Assembly (NCBI GenBank): GCA_965262305.1
Contig: CBDHEY010000004.1
Coordinates: 1,178,001 to 1,242,000 of the forward strand
Length of the DNA: 64,000 nt
DNA from: CBDHEY01 sp965262305
Lineage (GTDB): Bacteria > Pseudomonadota > Gammaproteobacteria > Pseudomonadales > Cellvibrionaceae
Reading direction: 5' to 3'
This document shows, piece after piece, positions 7,040-15,500 of this stretch. A program made the position numbers and the translations under genes. Each line of letters starts with the position of its first letter. Position 1 is the first letter of the stretch. The notes under the pieces are model-generated. The model was given only the letters and a program-made list of their open reading frames with translations. It was not told the DNA's origin and did not search any database.

Positions 7040-7087
7040 TGTACGGCATTTCAGTACGATTATAAGTATTAAACCCTAACAAAGCAA
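7040..7087 (-). promoter_or_regulatory. yefM-yoeB promoter and operator
   Basis: On the minus strand TTGCTT (7082-7087) and TATAAT (7059-7064) are separated by 17 bases, 30-odd bases before the yefM start. Downstream of the -10, GTAC repeats at 7041-7044 and 7054-7057 lie in an imperfect palindrome. The E. coli YefM operator uses TGTACA hexamers, so these are candidate half-sites. The -35 hexamer lies inside attC site 12. Confidence 0.6.
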
Positions 7088-7186
7088 TCTACCGGACTAC
7101 CATTGCGTTGTTTTGTTCGTGGCTTCACGCTACGCTACCAAAAACATCAAACAATTCCGCTCCAGCAGGTTAACTTGGCGTTATGA
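7074..7186 (+). repeat. attC site 12
   Basis: Core CCCTAAC (7074-7080) and GTTATGA (7180-7186). Left arm AAGCAATCTACCGGA and a right arm reading TCCAGCAGGTTAACTTGG pair loosely. The inner stem contains TTGTTTTG and CAAACAA. Confidence 0.82.
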
Positions 7187-7193
7187 GAAAATT

Positions 7194-7610
7194 ATGATTC
7201 GAAACCCATTTTTTATCTTAATCCTATTGACCTTGTCCGGGAAAGTATTGGGATGTATAGCTGATCCACACACTCTTTACGCCTTAAATCCGGTCGAAAG
7301 AATGAAAAGTTTCGACGTTGTATTTTATGGAAAGTTAATCGAATTTAATGACTTTTTAGATTCGGAACAAATAGTAACATTTGAAGTTATTGAAACTTAC
7401 AAGGGGCTAGAACATAAAAATATAGTGATTCATAATCAACTTGGATCGAGTTGCTCGAGGATTTTTAAAAATAAAGGTAGTTTCTATTACGTATATACTT
7501 CATTAAATGAAACTAAAGATAAATTTATAATAAGTCAGGGGACTGCTAGTTTTATTCCAAATAAAATGGCTAAAGATAAAGGCGTTAAACTAGAGATATC
7601 TCATAAATAG
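7194..7610 (+). CDS. Exported NTR/TIMP-like protein, 138 aa
   Basis: The ATG at 7194 gives an N-terminal signal sequence (MIRNPFFILILLTLSGKVLGC) with a lipobox-like VLGC; the longer frame to 7113 runs through attC 12 and is rejected. The mature sequence has the pattern of netrin/TIMP-like bacterial proteins: SFDVVFYGKLIEF, then VTFEVIETYKGLE, then SSCSRIF and a GSFYYVYTS strand. Such domains occur in exported proteins of unknown role. The mature N-terminal Cys and the SSC Cys could form the family's disulphide instead of lipidation. No complete attC follows this gene. Confidence 0.72.
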   Translation: MIRNPFFILILLTLSGKVLGCIADPHTLYALNPVERMKSFDVVFYGKLIEFNDFLDSEQIVTFEVIETYKGLEHKNIVIHNQLGSSCSRIFKNKGSFYYVYTSLNETKDKFIISQGTASFIPNKMAKDKGVKLEISHK

Positions 7611-7663
7611 CTCAAAAAGTTGTTATGTAAAAAACCATTAACTCAGCATCCCAGGAAGATTAA

Positions 7664-8146
7664 ATGTCTGAATTATTACAACTTAAATGTTTATCAGATG
7701 TAAAAAAGCTAATCTCTGATATTCAAACATACAGAGCTAGGCCTGCAATTCGGGGGCAGCATCCTACACTTTATCCTGAACGAGCAGAGGGAAAATATCG
7801 AACTATACAGGGTGTTCGTATTTGCGATTATCAATTTTGTATCGACGAGAGGTGGGTGTTACCAAATCCAAATATGGGCTTATCTTTTTCCGCCACATGG
7901 GATAATCTTTGCTTTGTATTTGGGATGTATAAAAAAAGGGCAAAGAAAAAGCCCGTAGATATTCATTGGGTTCTATCGGAGGCAGATATACCTCATGGTT
8001 TAAAGTTCGAGCCAGATAAAGATAATCCCGGGCACTACTTTTTGGCCGTTACAGAAAAAATGCTAGTTGAAACCCTGGTTCAAAAATTAGAAATGGTGGC
8101 ATACCGAATGTCAGTGATTCAGGGTGGAGGAAAAGTATTATGGTAA
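7664..8146 (+). CDS. Possible Tse2-like ADP-ribosyltransferase-fold toxin, 160 aa
   Basis: Soluble protein preceded by a weak AGGAAG ribosome-binding site. Residues 71-132 recall the Tse2 toxin family: a Gly-Leu-Ser-Phe segment, then IHWVLSEADIPHGLKFEPD, then GHYFLAV and a helical end. That is the order aromatic-Val, Asp-Ile-Pro, Leu-Lys, His-Tyr seen in Tse2. The similarity is from memory of the pattern and is partial. The gene overlaps the next by seven bases, as toxin-immunity pairs often do. It could equally be an unrelated conserved hypothetical protein. No signal peptide or membrane segment is present. Confidence 0.75.
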   Translation: MSELLQLKCLSDVKKLISDIQTYRARPAIRGQHPTLYPERAEGKYRTIQGVRICDYQFCIDERWVLPNPNMGLSFSATWDNLCFVFGMYKKRAKKKPVDIHWVLSEADIPHGLKFEPDKDNPGHYFLAVTEKMLVETLVQKLEMVAYRMSVIQGGGKVLW

Positions 8147-8451
8147 ATTTTAAGCGCTACCCACACATAAATGATCTTTTTACACATTATGTTCATACTT
8201 TAAATGCAAAAGAGGTTGCTGATATTCTGTATTATGGCGTCACCTCCGAAGAAAGTGCAACACAGCTGTGTCGCTTTGTATGGCAAATGGTGGAAGCAAT
8301 AAACGAAGACGAAGAAAACCAAATTGAAGTTCTGGGTAGTTGTGATAATACAGAAATGTTACCTGATCTTAGCTATGAAATTACTAAATTAATGCGTGAT
8401 ACAGGTTACTACCCCCTTTGGGAAAAAATATCACGAGAAGAATCAGAGTAA
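8140..8451 (+). CDS. Acidic partner protein, 103 aa
   Basis: The start overlaps the end of the preceding gene by seven bases, indicating coupling. The protein is helical and acidic overall, with an INEDEENQIEV segment and an EESE end, and no export signal. These properties suit a cytoplasmic immunity or antitoxin protein, but no known family was recognised and the role is inferred from context. It is the last gene of the cassette array, directly followed by the final attC. Confidence 0.75.
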   Translation: MVNFKRYPHINDLFTHYVHTLNAKEVADILYYGVTSEESATQLCRFVWQMVEAINEDEENQIEVLGSCDNTEMLPDLSYEITKLMRDTGYYPLWEKISREESE

Positions 8452-8455
8452 ATTT

Positions 8456-8562
8456 ACATAACAAAGCTATCTACCGGACTCCATTTCCGTCGTTTGGTTT
8501 TTGTGCTTGAATAGCACAAAAAGACAACCAACTACAATTATCCGGTAATAGCGGCGTTAAAC
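8456..8562 (+). repeat. attC site 13, last of the array
   Basis: Core ACATAAC (8456-8462) and GTTAAAC (8556-8562). Outer arms CTATCTACCGGA and TCCGGTAATAGC pair. The inner stem TTTTTGTGCT / AGCACAAAAA is of the same family as attC 1 and 2. No further attC is seen to the right. Confidence 0.9.
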
Positions 8563-8653
8563 AAAACGACCTCAAGAACACACAACTAAAAACATATGGA
8601 AACATTTTTTTGTTAAAGTTCTGAATGGCTATAATACTGCTTATTCATCAAGC

Positions 8654-9169
8654 CTAAGAAACATCTGTCGAAAATAAAAGTTTATTTGTACGAGCATCAC
8701 GAACGACAACACGGCGAAGCTGTATTGGGCTTCCTTGATAGTTCAAGGGAACTACAAGAGACCATTCGACTTGCCCATCGACGGGTACAATTTCTAATCC
8801 TCGGTTCTGTTTTGGCCACTCTTCAGCCTCTAGAGCTCCAGGGTTATAAACGAAGAAATTAACAGATTGTTCTCCTTCTAGTGTCACTATCCAGTCTCCT
8901 CCTTGTCTTGCAAAAACCTTCGGAGCGGTCGAATTAATGAATCGTTGTGACCTCACTCGAGCATTCATTAATTCTCCTTTTTGAAAATCGAGGAGATATT
9001 TTATAACAACGACCTTTGCCTCTTTCGGCTTTTGAATTGGTTTTTGTTCAACCGGAACGATAATTGTGCCGGGTGATTCAAACCCAGGTCGCTCCGATAC
9101 TTGCGCAAGAGCCATAAAAGGAGATAGGGCAACTAAAACTGTAAATGCGTTAAGTAAATTATTTTTCAT
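8654..9169 (-). CDS. Exported hypothetical protein, 171 aa
   Basis: A signal peptide (MKNNLLNAFTVLVALSPFMALA, cleavage after ALA) precedes a Pro/Lys-rich linker and a beta-rich domain of about 120 residues. No Cys and no membrane helix are present in the mature part, so it should be soluble in the periplasm or secreted. An AAGGAAC ribosome-binding site supports the start. It follows a metallopeptidase lipoprotein gene by 20 bases on the same strand and is probably cotranscribed. No family recognised; a partner or accessory role to the peptidase is only suggested by adjacency. Confidence 0.82.
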   Translation of the reverse strand: MKNNLLNAFTVLVALSPFMALAQVSERPGFESPGTIIVPVEQKPIQKPKEAKVVVIKYLLDFQKGELMNARVRSQRFINSTAPKVFARQGGDWIVTLEGEQSVNFFVYNPGALEAEEWPKQNRGLEIVPVDGQVEWSLVVPLNYQGSPIQLRRVVVRDARTNKLLFSTDVS

Positions 9170-9189
9170 TGTCTTGTTCCTTTTTATTT

Positions 9190-10065
9190 TTACAGATCCA
9201 GAGGTGGTGGTACATCATAGCTCCAGCTCGCTGGAGCAAAATCTTCTGGGGCCGCAATATTTGGTGCAGTTGGGAGAGTTAAATAAGCACGGCGCATCAA
9301 TTCCCAATCCGCTGGACCAGACTCCCAAACTTCTGCTCCGGCATTTAACATAATTAAATTGCTTGTGATATTGCCTTGAGAGCGCCAAGCACCGCTGCTA
9401 CCGATTTCACGACAATCTCTCCAACTAGCATTATCGGGATCGCTCTCGCAGTTGGCTTCACTAGAGTAGGTTACGGGTGGTACAATTCCCTGGTTCCAAC
9501 CGGCGCCATATTCATATTCATCGGGCAGTCCAAAAATAGCATGGCCGCTTTCATGAATAACCGTTCGGAAGCTGGTGGGTTCAGACGTAGCTCGACCACC
9601 GCCGCCACAGTCTCGTAATTCGTTGGTGTGCATGAGAACTAACATATCTGCAAAAGCGCCATCCGTATCCGCTTCATCAGGCCAAGTAACTACTGGGCAC
9701 TTGAATACTTCCGGTGTGGAGTCTGGGTGTTCAATGACTGAACCTGTTGCAGCCATGTAGTAATAGTTAAAATAAAATAAACCATTAAAATACGCCCGAT
9801 TCTGCCAGAACGCGTTCTCGATCACGTTAGTCATATCGTCTATAAACGCTTGTCGATTCGCCGTCAAACTCATATCGCCATAAGAAGTATCTGGTACGAA
9901 AACGATATTGAATGCATTGTCTTGGTTTTTTTGTGCGATGAATAATTCATAAACTGTTGCACCTGACACAGCTTCATCTTCATCCGATGCAGTGCGCGTA
10001 ATCTCGCATGCAGTTAAAGATGTTAATATTGGAATAGATAGGTAAGTAACGAGTTGTCTAAGCAT
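9190..10065 (-). CDS. M64-type zinc metallopeptidase lipoprotein, 291 aa
   Basis: A lipoprotein signal (lipobox LTAC, Cys20) anchors a zinc peptidase domain. The HExxH motif is HESGH at about residues 170-174, followed by AIFGLPDEYEYG, the layout of the IgA-peptidase M64 family (His-Glu-x-x-His, then Leu-x-Asp-Glu-Tyr). A DNAFNIVFVPDTSYG segment near residue 50 also matches the family start. Several Cys in the mature part suggest disulphides. An AAGGAT ribosome-binding site is present. The substrate is unknown; despite the family name, activity on IgA is not implied in a marine bacterium. Confidence 0.82.
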   Translation of the reverse strand: MLRQLVTYLSIPILTSLTACEITRTASDEDEAVSGATVYELFIAQKNQDNAFNIVFVPDTSYGDMSLTANRQAFIDDMTNVIENAFWQNRAYFNGLFYFNYYYMAATGSVIEHPDSTPEVFKCPVVTWPDEADTDGAFADMLVLMHTNELRDCGGGGRATSEPTSFRTVIHESGHAIFGLPDEYEYGAGWNQGIVPPVTYSSEANCESDPDNASWRDCREIGSSGAWRSQGNITSNLIMLNAGAEVWESGPADWELMRRAYLTLPTAPNIAAPEDFAPASWSYDVPPPLDL

Positions 10066-10349
10066 CTTAAATATCCTTTTTTTATATTTATAAAGATGTT
10101 AGAAATGTGAATCAATTAGTAATAGCGAGAATTCACTTATTTCGTGTGATTTTTTCACTTTAGCTGTAGACGAATTTGTAAAAACCGTCACCAAACTCTT
10201 ATATTATATCTTTTGTATCTTGCACAGATTGCTCACTCTTGTTGCGAGCATTAAACATAAAACCTGACTTTGTTCATTGCATCTATTTTTGTCGGTGTTT
10301 TAGATAAATGTATATCCAGAAAATACACGCGAAAACCCAGTTAAAGCTA

Positions 10350-10952
10350 TTATCTAAATAGCTCTGGGTATTTTTCTCGTTGTTTTAAGTCGTAGGTTTC
10401 TAATAAGGTTTGAGTTTTATCGCGAACATCATTTGGGGTAATTCCTTTTCCTGAATTTGGAAGTGTATCCAACCAGGCGATGATTTCTTTTCTTACACTT
10501 CCGGAGTTTTCAATACAATAACCGGAGTTTTTAACCCAAATAGTTGGGCTCATCATTGATGGTGATGAAAACTCCCAACATTTTGAATAATTTTTACCTG
10601 CTAGAAAATTCGAAACGGCATATCCGTAAGGGATACGCACAACAATCGATATAGCGGCAAATATTAATGCTACGTTGATGCAGGCTCGTATACGTGAATC
10701 TTGATCCTGATCGATTAAGCGTAAAACTAAAGCGAAAATCAATGCAATAAAACAAGGTAACGCAATAAAAATTGGAATATCCCAATTAGATGCTTCTATA
10801 GCAATTGCTTTTTGATTCAACTTATCCAAATTTTTAATAAAACTTGAACCTCGAAGAACAATAATTGCAAATACGCTAGCACTTAGCGCGACGATAAAAA
10901 ATAAAATATTTAGGCGATCAAAAATTGATTTTTCAGTTTTCTCAAAAGCCAT
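10350..10952 (-). CDS. Membrane protein, possibly immunity to the adjacent gene, 200 aa
   Basis: Three hydrophobic segments lie at about residues 15-35, 57-78 and 88-108, after a short basic N-terminus. A soluble tail follows, with a Cys pair in the contexts YSKCWEF and NSGYCIEN around a WVKN sequence. This arrangement recalls DUF1240-type small membrane proteins, some of which sit beside secreted toxins; that assignment is tentative. Its ATG lies two bases after the stop of the upstream decayed gene, so the two were translationally coupled. The open frame itself is intact. Confidence 0.75.
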   Translation of the reverse strand: MAFEKTEKSIFDRLNILFFIVALSASVFAIIVLRGSSFIKNLDKLNQKAIAIEASNWDIPIFIALPCFIALIFALVLRLIDQDQDSRIRACINVALIFAAISIVVRIPYGYAVSNFLAGKNYSKCWEFSSPSMMSPTIWVKNSGYCIENSGSVRKEIIAWLDTLPNSGKGITPNDVRDKTQTLLETYDLKQREKYPELFR

Positions 10953-10954
10953 TG

Positions 10955-11924
10955 CTAACGCCCAAAGTAATTTGGTCCGAAGTAAGGAACGCCAAATAGT
11001 TTATGCATGAATCCTACTGGATCTTCGTCTGCGTAGTTTAATCCTCGTCGGATTTCCTCTCGCATTTTTCTTGTGTTTTCTTTCATTCTGGCTTCTGATT
11101 CTTTTAATAGCCCTGCTATTCTTTCGGTAATACTATAGTGATCAGCTACGGCGTTTAGTGCGTAGGTTATCCCCGCACCCACAACAACAACGAGCGCTAT
11201 TGGACCTACTGCAGCCATTGCTGTTGCTCCGACAACAACGGAAACGGCGCCCCAAGCGATCGCTCCTCCAGTTAAAGCAGAAACGACATCGACGGAAACT
11301 CCCGCGACAAAATCATGCCATGTGGCGCGTTCGTTTAATAATTGATCCAAAGCGTGAAATGCGACTGAGAACACAATAGAAATAACAATACCACCTTTAA
11401 TGGCATTTGCGGCGCCAAGTTTCCCAATTCCAAGACTGATTACTTTTGGGTTGCTTGCTAAGTATCGTGTTCCTGTGAGGTGCGTTCTTAAGCCTGGATA
11501 ACCTTTAAACACAACGTAAGCTTTACCCAGGTGTGTATTCACACGGTATTTCGTGAAAACGCTTCCGCCTTTTTGTAGATCTCGGGCCAAAACAATGAGC
11601 GTTTTAGCGTCTGATAACACTGGTAAATAAGAACCACCATTTTTTAATGCAGCTTTGTGGTTGTTCCATTGTTCTTTTGCTCCTTTAGATATTTCTTGAG
11701 CGTTATTTATAAGCCATCAGTGTGTGTCGAGCCAATCAAATGCTTGGCTGTCGGTCATTCCTCCTTGCTTTTTCACGGATAAAGCAAAGTTAACAAATGG
11801 ACCAAGCTAAGATGTCTCCTGAAGTCATAGCCATCAGTGTGTGATCATTTTTATTTAGAGCGGTAGCAAGTTCGGTAGCTTCTTTGTTTAACTTTTGTTT
11901 CTGATTTCCGATAGGGTTACTCAT
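10955..11924 (-). pseudogene. Decayed gene for a Gly-zipper membrane-active protein
   Basis: An intact frame of 221 codons (10955-11620) continues upstream in the same frame (NNAQEISKGAKEQW and before) to an in-frame TGA at about 11721. Beyond that the frame reads MTDSQAFDWLDTH, until it must shift near 11800 to join an ATG at 11924 (MSNPIGNQKQKLNKEATEL). So one stop and one frameshift interrupt a gene of about 320 codons. The retained part has long Gly/Ala-rich hydrophobic stretches (GGAIAWGAVSVVVGATAMAA and following), typical of pore-forming domains, and an Arg/Glu-rich helix near the end. Coupling to a membrane protein suggests an effector-immunity origin. This is inference. Confidence 0.7.
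11712..11843. repeat. 15-bp direct repeat inside the decayed gene
   Basis: AGCCATCAGTGTGTG occurs at 11712-11726 and again at 11829-11843. The first copy contributes the in-frame stop of the pseudogene. Removing either copy keeps the frame, so one may be an insertion or a duplication scar. Confidence 0.6.
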
Positions 11925-12274
11925 GACACATTAGCGAATTAACTTTAATAAGTGTTGAAGAAATGAGCTTAAAATTAAACAAAAATTCAGCTTTTATCTA
12001 TTTTCTTCCTAATTGTCAACGTCTTGTATTAATTATGACCAGCGGGTTTTAAAAACTAATAATAAACAAAGAGAAGTTATTTCCCAATACAGTTAATCAC
12101 AGTTTTTTATTTAAGCTCGAATATTTTAATAATTGATCAAATAAATGGTAATTGATTGTTACAAGAAAACTCAGTTTTAATTATTGCAATACGAAATTTG
12201 CATGTATCTTTCATGTTCGTAGGATGAATAACATGACAATTACTTTATCAGTTACGAGTGGACCAAGCTAAGAT
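11798..12274. repeat. 16-bp direct repeat pair
   Basis: TGGACCAAGCTAAGAT occurs at 11798-11813 and at 12259-12274. The first copy lies exactly at the frameshift of the decayed gene. The second is followed by TAGCTTGG (12288-12295), giving an 8-bp inverted repeat with CCAAGCTA. Confidence 0.6.
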
Positions 12275-12461
12275 AATTCTTTTAATGTAGCTTGGACTAG
12301 TGGAATGAATTCACAACAGGCAATGTAGTTCGCAGAACATGCGCTTACTTTCTGAAAACCTCTCTTATTGCTTTGGACGTGGGATTAATATCCATAGGTG
12401 AAAACTATCAGAAATCGACCAATTAGTAGTTTCTTACTTTTAACCTGTAAGCTATATAAAG
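11925..12461. other. Gene-poor stretch with possible coding remnant
   Basis: No intact gene was found. At 12233 an ATG with a nearby AGGAT opens 12 codons (MTITLSVTSGPS) to a stop. The same frame then continues as DNSFNVAWTSGMNSQQAM to another stop, so this may be a second decayed gene on the plus strand. The rest is A+T-rich. It also carries one copy of the 16-bp repeat. Confidence 0.45.
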
Positions 12462-12484
12462 AAAAGGGGCGAAGCGCCCCTTTT
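12462..12484. terminator. Bidirectional rho-independent terminator
   Basis: AAAAGGGGCG and CGCCCCTTTT form a perfect 10-bp stem with an AAG loop. It lies 27 bases beyond the stop of the minus-strand fibro-slime lipoprotein gene and ends in T or A runs on both strands. Confidence 0.88.
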
Positions 12485-12510
12485 ATGTTTTTTACTTTAT
12501 TCTTTCCCTA

Positions 12511-15500
12511 TTAATCCAAACACTTCAAATTAATACTCGTCTGAACCTGGAATTCTGATTTAACTGTGTGGCGTTCAGCGAAGAATAAATCAAAGCTATA
12601 AGTATTGCCTGGTTCGATTCCTATGGACTCTGCCAGTTGATCGAGGTCTATGGTGCGTTGAATTGCACCATGAACACCACCTATATCGATAACTAAGTGA
12701 CCATTGATATATACCCATAGATCGTCGTCGCCGATAAAGGTGAAGCGTTCGCCGCCAATATAATCAAACTCCAAGTGCATTTCTAAGGTGAAGTAGAAGT
12801 TGTGGCGTTGTCCTCGTGTATTGCCAAAACCTAAGTTGTCTAGCGGGAAGAAAGTCCTATCGGTAAATCGCCAGATTGTACTGTCTTCTTCGCGAGTAAG
12901 CGTTAAGGATTGTTCAAATGTTAAGTTTACGCCGGGAACATCACGATACCATTGATCGAAGTATTCTTTGCCATTTGTGGTTCTTGTAGTGCCAAATTCA
13001 TTGGCATATACGGGTTTGCTATCGCTACCGAGTAGTGGTTCAACAATACCTTCGTCTAGCTCAACGCGATATTCGAAATCTGGATGAGATCGTTTAAAGT
13101 CGCGCAAGGTAATTGGGAAAGCCCGTGACAATGTTTGATCTTTGGTGCACGAGCCAGACCCGCCGTCATCAACACTGATGAGATGAGTAGCGGGGTCACT
13201 ATCAACCTGGCCATCATTTACAATGAGCTGTACTACATAATCGCCACCGAGATCTGGCACAAACTCGGGCTCTGGAGCTGTCTCTGAACTTAATGTTGCT
13301 TCACTATTTTCTGGTCTGGATATAATGCTCCATGAGTAGGTCAATGGGTCATTGTCGTCATCAAAACTTGCTAGCCCACTCACATTCACCAATTGTTGTG
13401 ATTCTGCTGATTCGATCGCATTGATTACGGCAACAGGTTTCACATTTTGTGTGGTAAAGGTCACTGTGTCTGGTGCACTCTCAAGACTTCCGTCAGAAAC
13501 AATCAATTGAGCGGTGTAAGTTCCTGGTCTATCAATTCCCAGTGAAGCAATACTAGACGTGGGCTCATTAATCAGTGAACTACTATCGTCGGGCTTCGCA
13601 ATCAGCGTCCAAGAATAAGTGAGCGGATCATTATCTGCATCAAAGCTTTCTCTTCCGTCAAGTTCAACGGTTTCTCCTGCAAAGACAAGTCGATCTTCGC
13701 CAGCATTGGCCACTGGACGCGTATTTTGAGTACTTACTGTGACTTCATCTGGCGCACTATCAACTTCGCCGTCGTTGACCACAAGCGAGAATATGTAATC
13801 GCCGGCGACATCAGCGATAAAGCTTGATGAAACCGTGCTTGGATCTGTAATGGTAGCTGAGCTGTTTTCCGGCACAGAAACAACCGTCCAGCGATATGAA
13901 AGTTCATCGCCATTGGCATCTGAGCTACCTGATCCGTCAAGCGTTACCGTTTGATCAAGTGTTACAGTCTGGTCCGGACCAGCATCTGCCACTGGCGCGA
14001 TATTCGGTGTCGGTGTAGCCGATGGCGTTGGACTTGGCGTCGCCGTAGGTGTGGCACTTGGCGTTGGGCTAGGAGTTGCCGTTGGTTCAAGTGTTGGTGT
14101 GGCGCTTGGCGTCGACGTCGGTTCAGGTGTTGGAGCATCTGTGGGAACAGACGTAGGTTCTACCGTCGGTGCTAATGTCGGTTCTGGAGTAGGCGCTAGC
14201 GTTGGCGCAACGGTTGGAATTGCCGTTGGCATCGGTGTTGGCGCAAGCGTAGGAGGTGCTGTCGGTGCAGGTGTTGGCGGCACATATGGTGTTCCAGTTG
14301 GTCCAGGCGTCGGTGTGTAATTTGGTGTAGGCGTATAGTTCGGAGTTGGAGTGTAATCCGGCGTCGGTGTGTAGTTAGGAGTCGGAGTATATCGTGGTGT
14401 CGGCGTTGGTAACGGATCACGGCAAACAAGAGTACTTAGATCTTGATCATCATCGAAATCTGTATTGACCGGGCTGTATGGCCAAATTTGCTTAATCACA
14501 GGGCGAACTATAGTGAGTTCTGTGAACACAGTGTCATTCTTCGCTTTAACGATTGCTAAGCGACTATCTGAATTGGTGTCATAGGCCCAAATACCATACT
14601 TGCTTTCTAATTCATCCGATACGTCGCCGTCAAAACAAAAACTGCTTATCCCGTTTTCTTCTGTTGTACAGGCAGACCAGCTCATTAGCATGCGACTGCT
14701 TCCATCGTAGTAAGGCCAAAGTGCGCTAAACCAGCCGTCTTGTGATGATTGATTCGGGTGCAAATTTACATCCTCTGCGACAATTGCAGTAGGGGCAAGC
14801 TCTGAGAAGGGGGTAAATGCATTTCGATTATCCGGTGCACCGAGCAGCAAGACATTCCCACCTAATTCTGTGGAGTACTCGTGTTTAATTACGCTAGCTA
14901 GGTTACCGTTTTCTAATTGGGTCAGTTTGCCGAAACCTAAAAATTCATCAGAAGAAGGGTTAAATTCGATTCGGTTGTACATTTGGTCAATTTCGAAGGC
15001 TGTTTCTTCGTTTTGGCCGTCGTCGTTAAGCTGCAATATCGTATAGCTATTCGAGGCTAACGCCGGTCCTGCTGGCGTGTCTATGGTATAGCGACAAATT
15101 TCTTCTTCTAGCCATAGCGGCGCAACCAATAAGCTTGAGGGGAAACTGTTACTGAATGCATCTGCAAAAGGATTGTTTGATGAAAAATTTAGATCCTCGC
15201 AAGCCGGTTGTAAGGTATAGGTTTGTGAAAAACGAACAAAAGCAATTGATTCATTCGTTAAAGCCAACGTATTTAAATCGTGGTTATTACCGAAGGTAAG
15301 TTGAATAATATTTGCACCTGACGCTGTCATCGAGTGAAGTAACGACGGTTTTACGGCCGGTTTTACTTTGAAACAAAGATCGTTTTCTGCGGCTATGCGA
15401 TCGACTTCTTGTATGGGATTTCCCGAGGAGCGATCCGAAGAAAAAACGATATTACCATTAGCGGAATAGCTTGGGCTGGTGTCTTGTCCAGCATTGGCCA

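Larger units (their letters stand above)
1..8562 (+). mobile_element. Chromosomal integron cassette array (distal part)
   Basis: Small genes alternate with imperfect palindromic attC sites. Each site opens with an RYYYAAC-like core (CATAAC, CTAAC) and closes with a GTTRRRY-like core (GTTATGT, GTTAGGC), and the inner arms pair. Most cassette genes read in the plus direction, but two toxin-antitoxin cassettes are inverted. The integrase gene and attI are not in the window. By the polarity of attC they should lie to the left, and the site at 8456-8562 looks like the last one. The cassettes are dominated by unknown proteins, toxins, and membrane or lipoproteins, as in sedentary chromosomal integrons. 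Site lengths vary widely, unlike the uniform repeats of Vibrio arrays. Confidence 0.93.

Noticed and set aside
7113..7193. Longer start for the NTR-like cassette gene
   Set aside because: The extension is encoded by the attC site and would bury the signal peptide.
414..8562. CRISPR-like array of repeats
   Set aside because: The repeats are variable in length and sequence, palindromic with attC cores, and separated by genes instead of short spacers.
1..8562. Type VI secretion locus around the Tae4-like gene
   Set aside because: No structural T6SS genes (Tss, VgrG, Hcp) occur anywhere in the window; the effector-like gene is an isolated cassette.
12233..12330. A functional small gene starting at 12233
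   Set aside because: The frame contains two stops within 32 codons and can only be a remnant.
14051..14320. Open frame encoding Gly/Val repeats on the plus strand
   Set aside because: It is the antisense shadow of the Thr-Pro linker tract of the large lipoprotein; the repeat has no stop codons in several frames.
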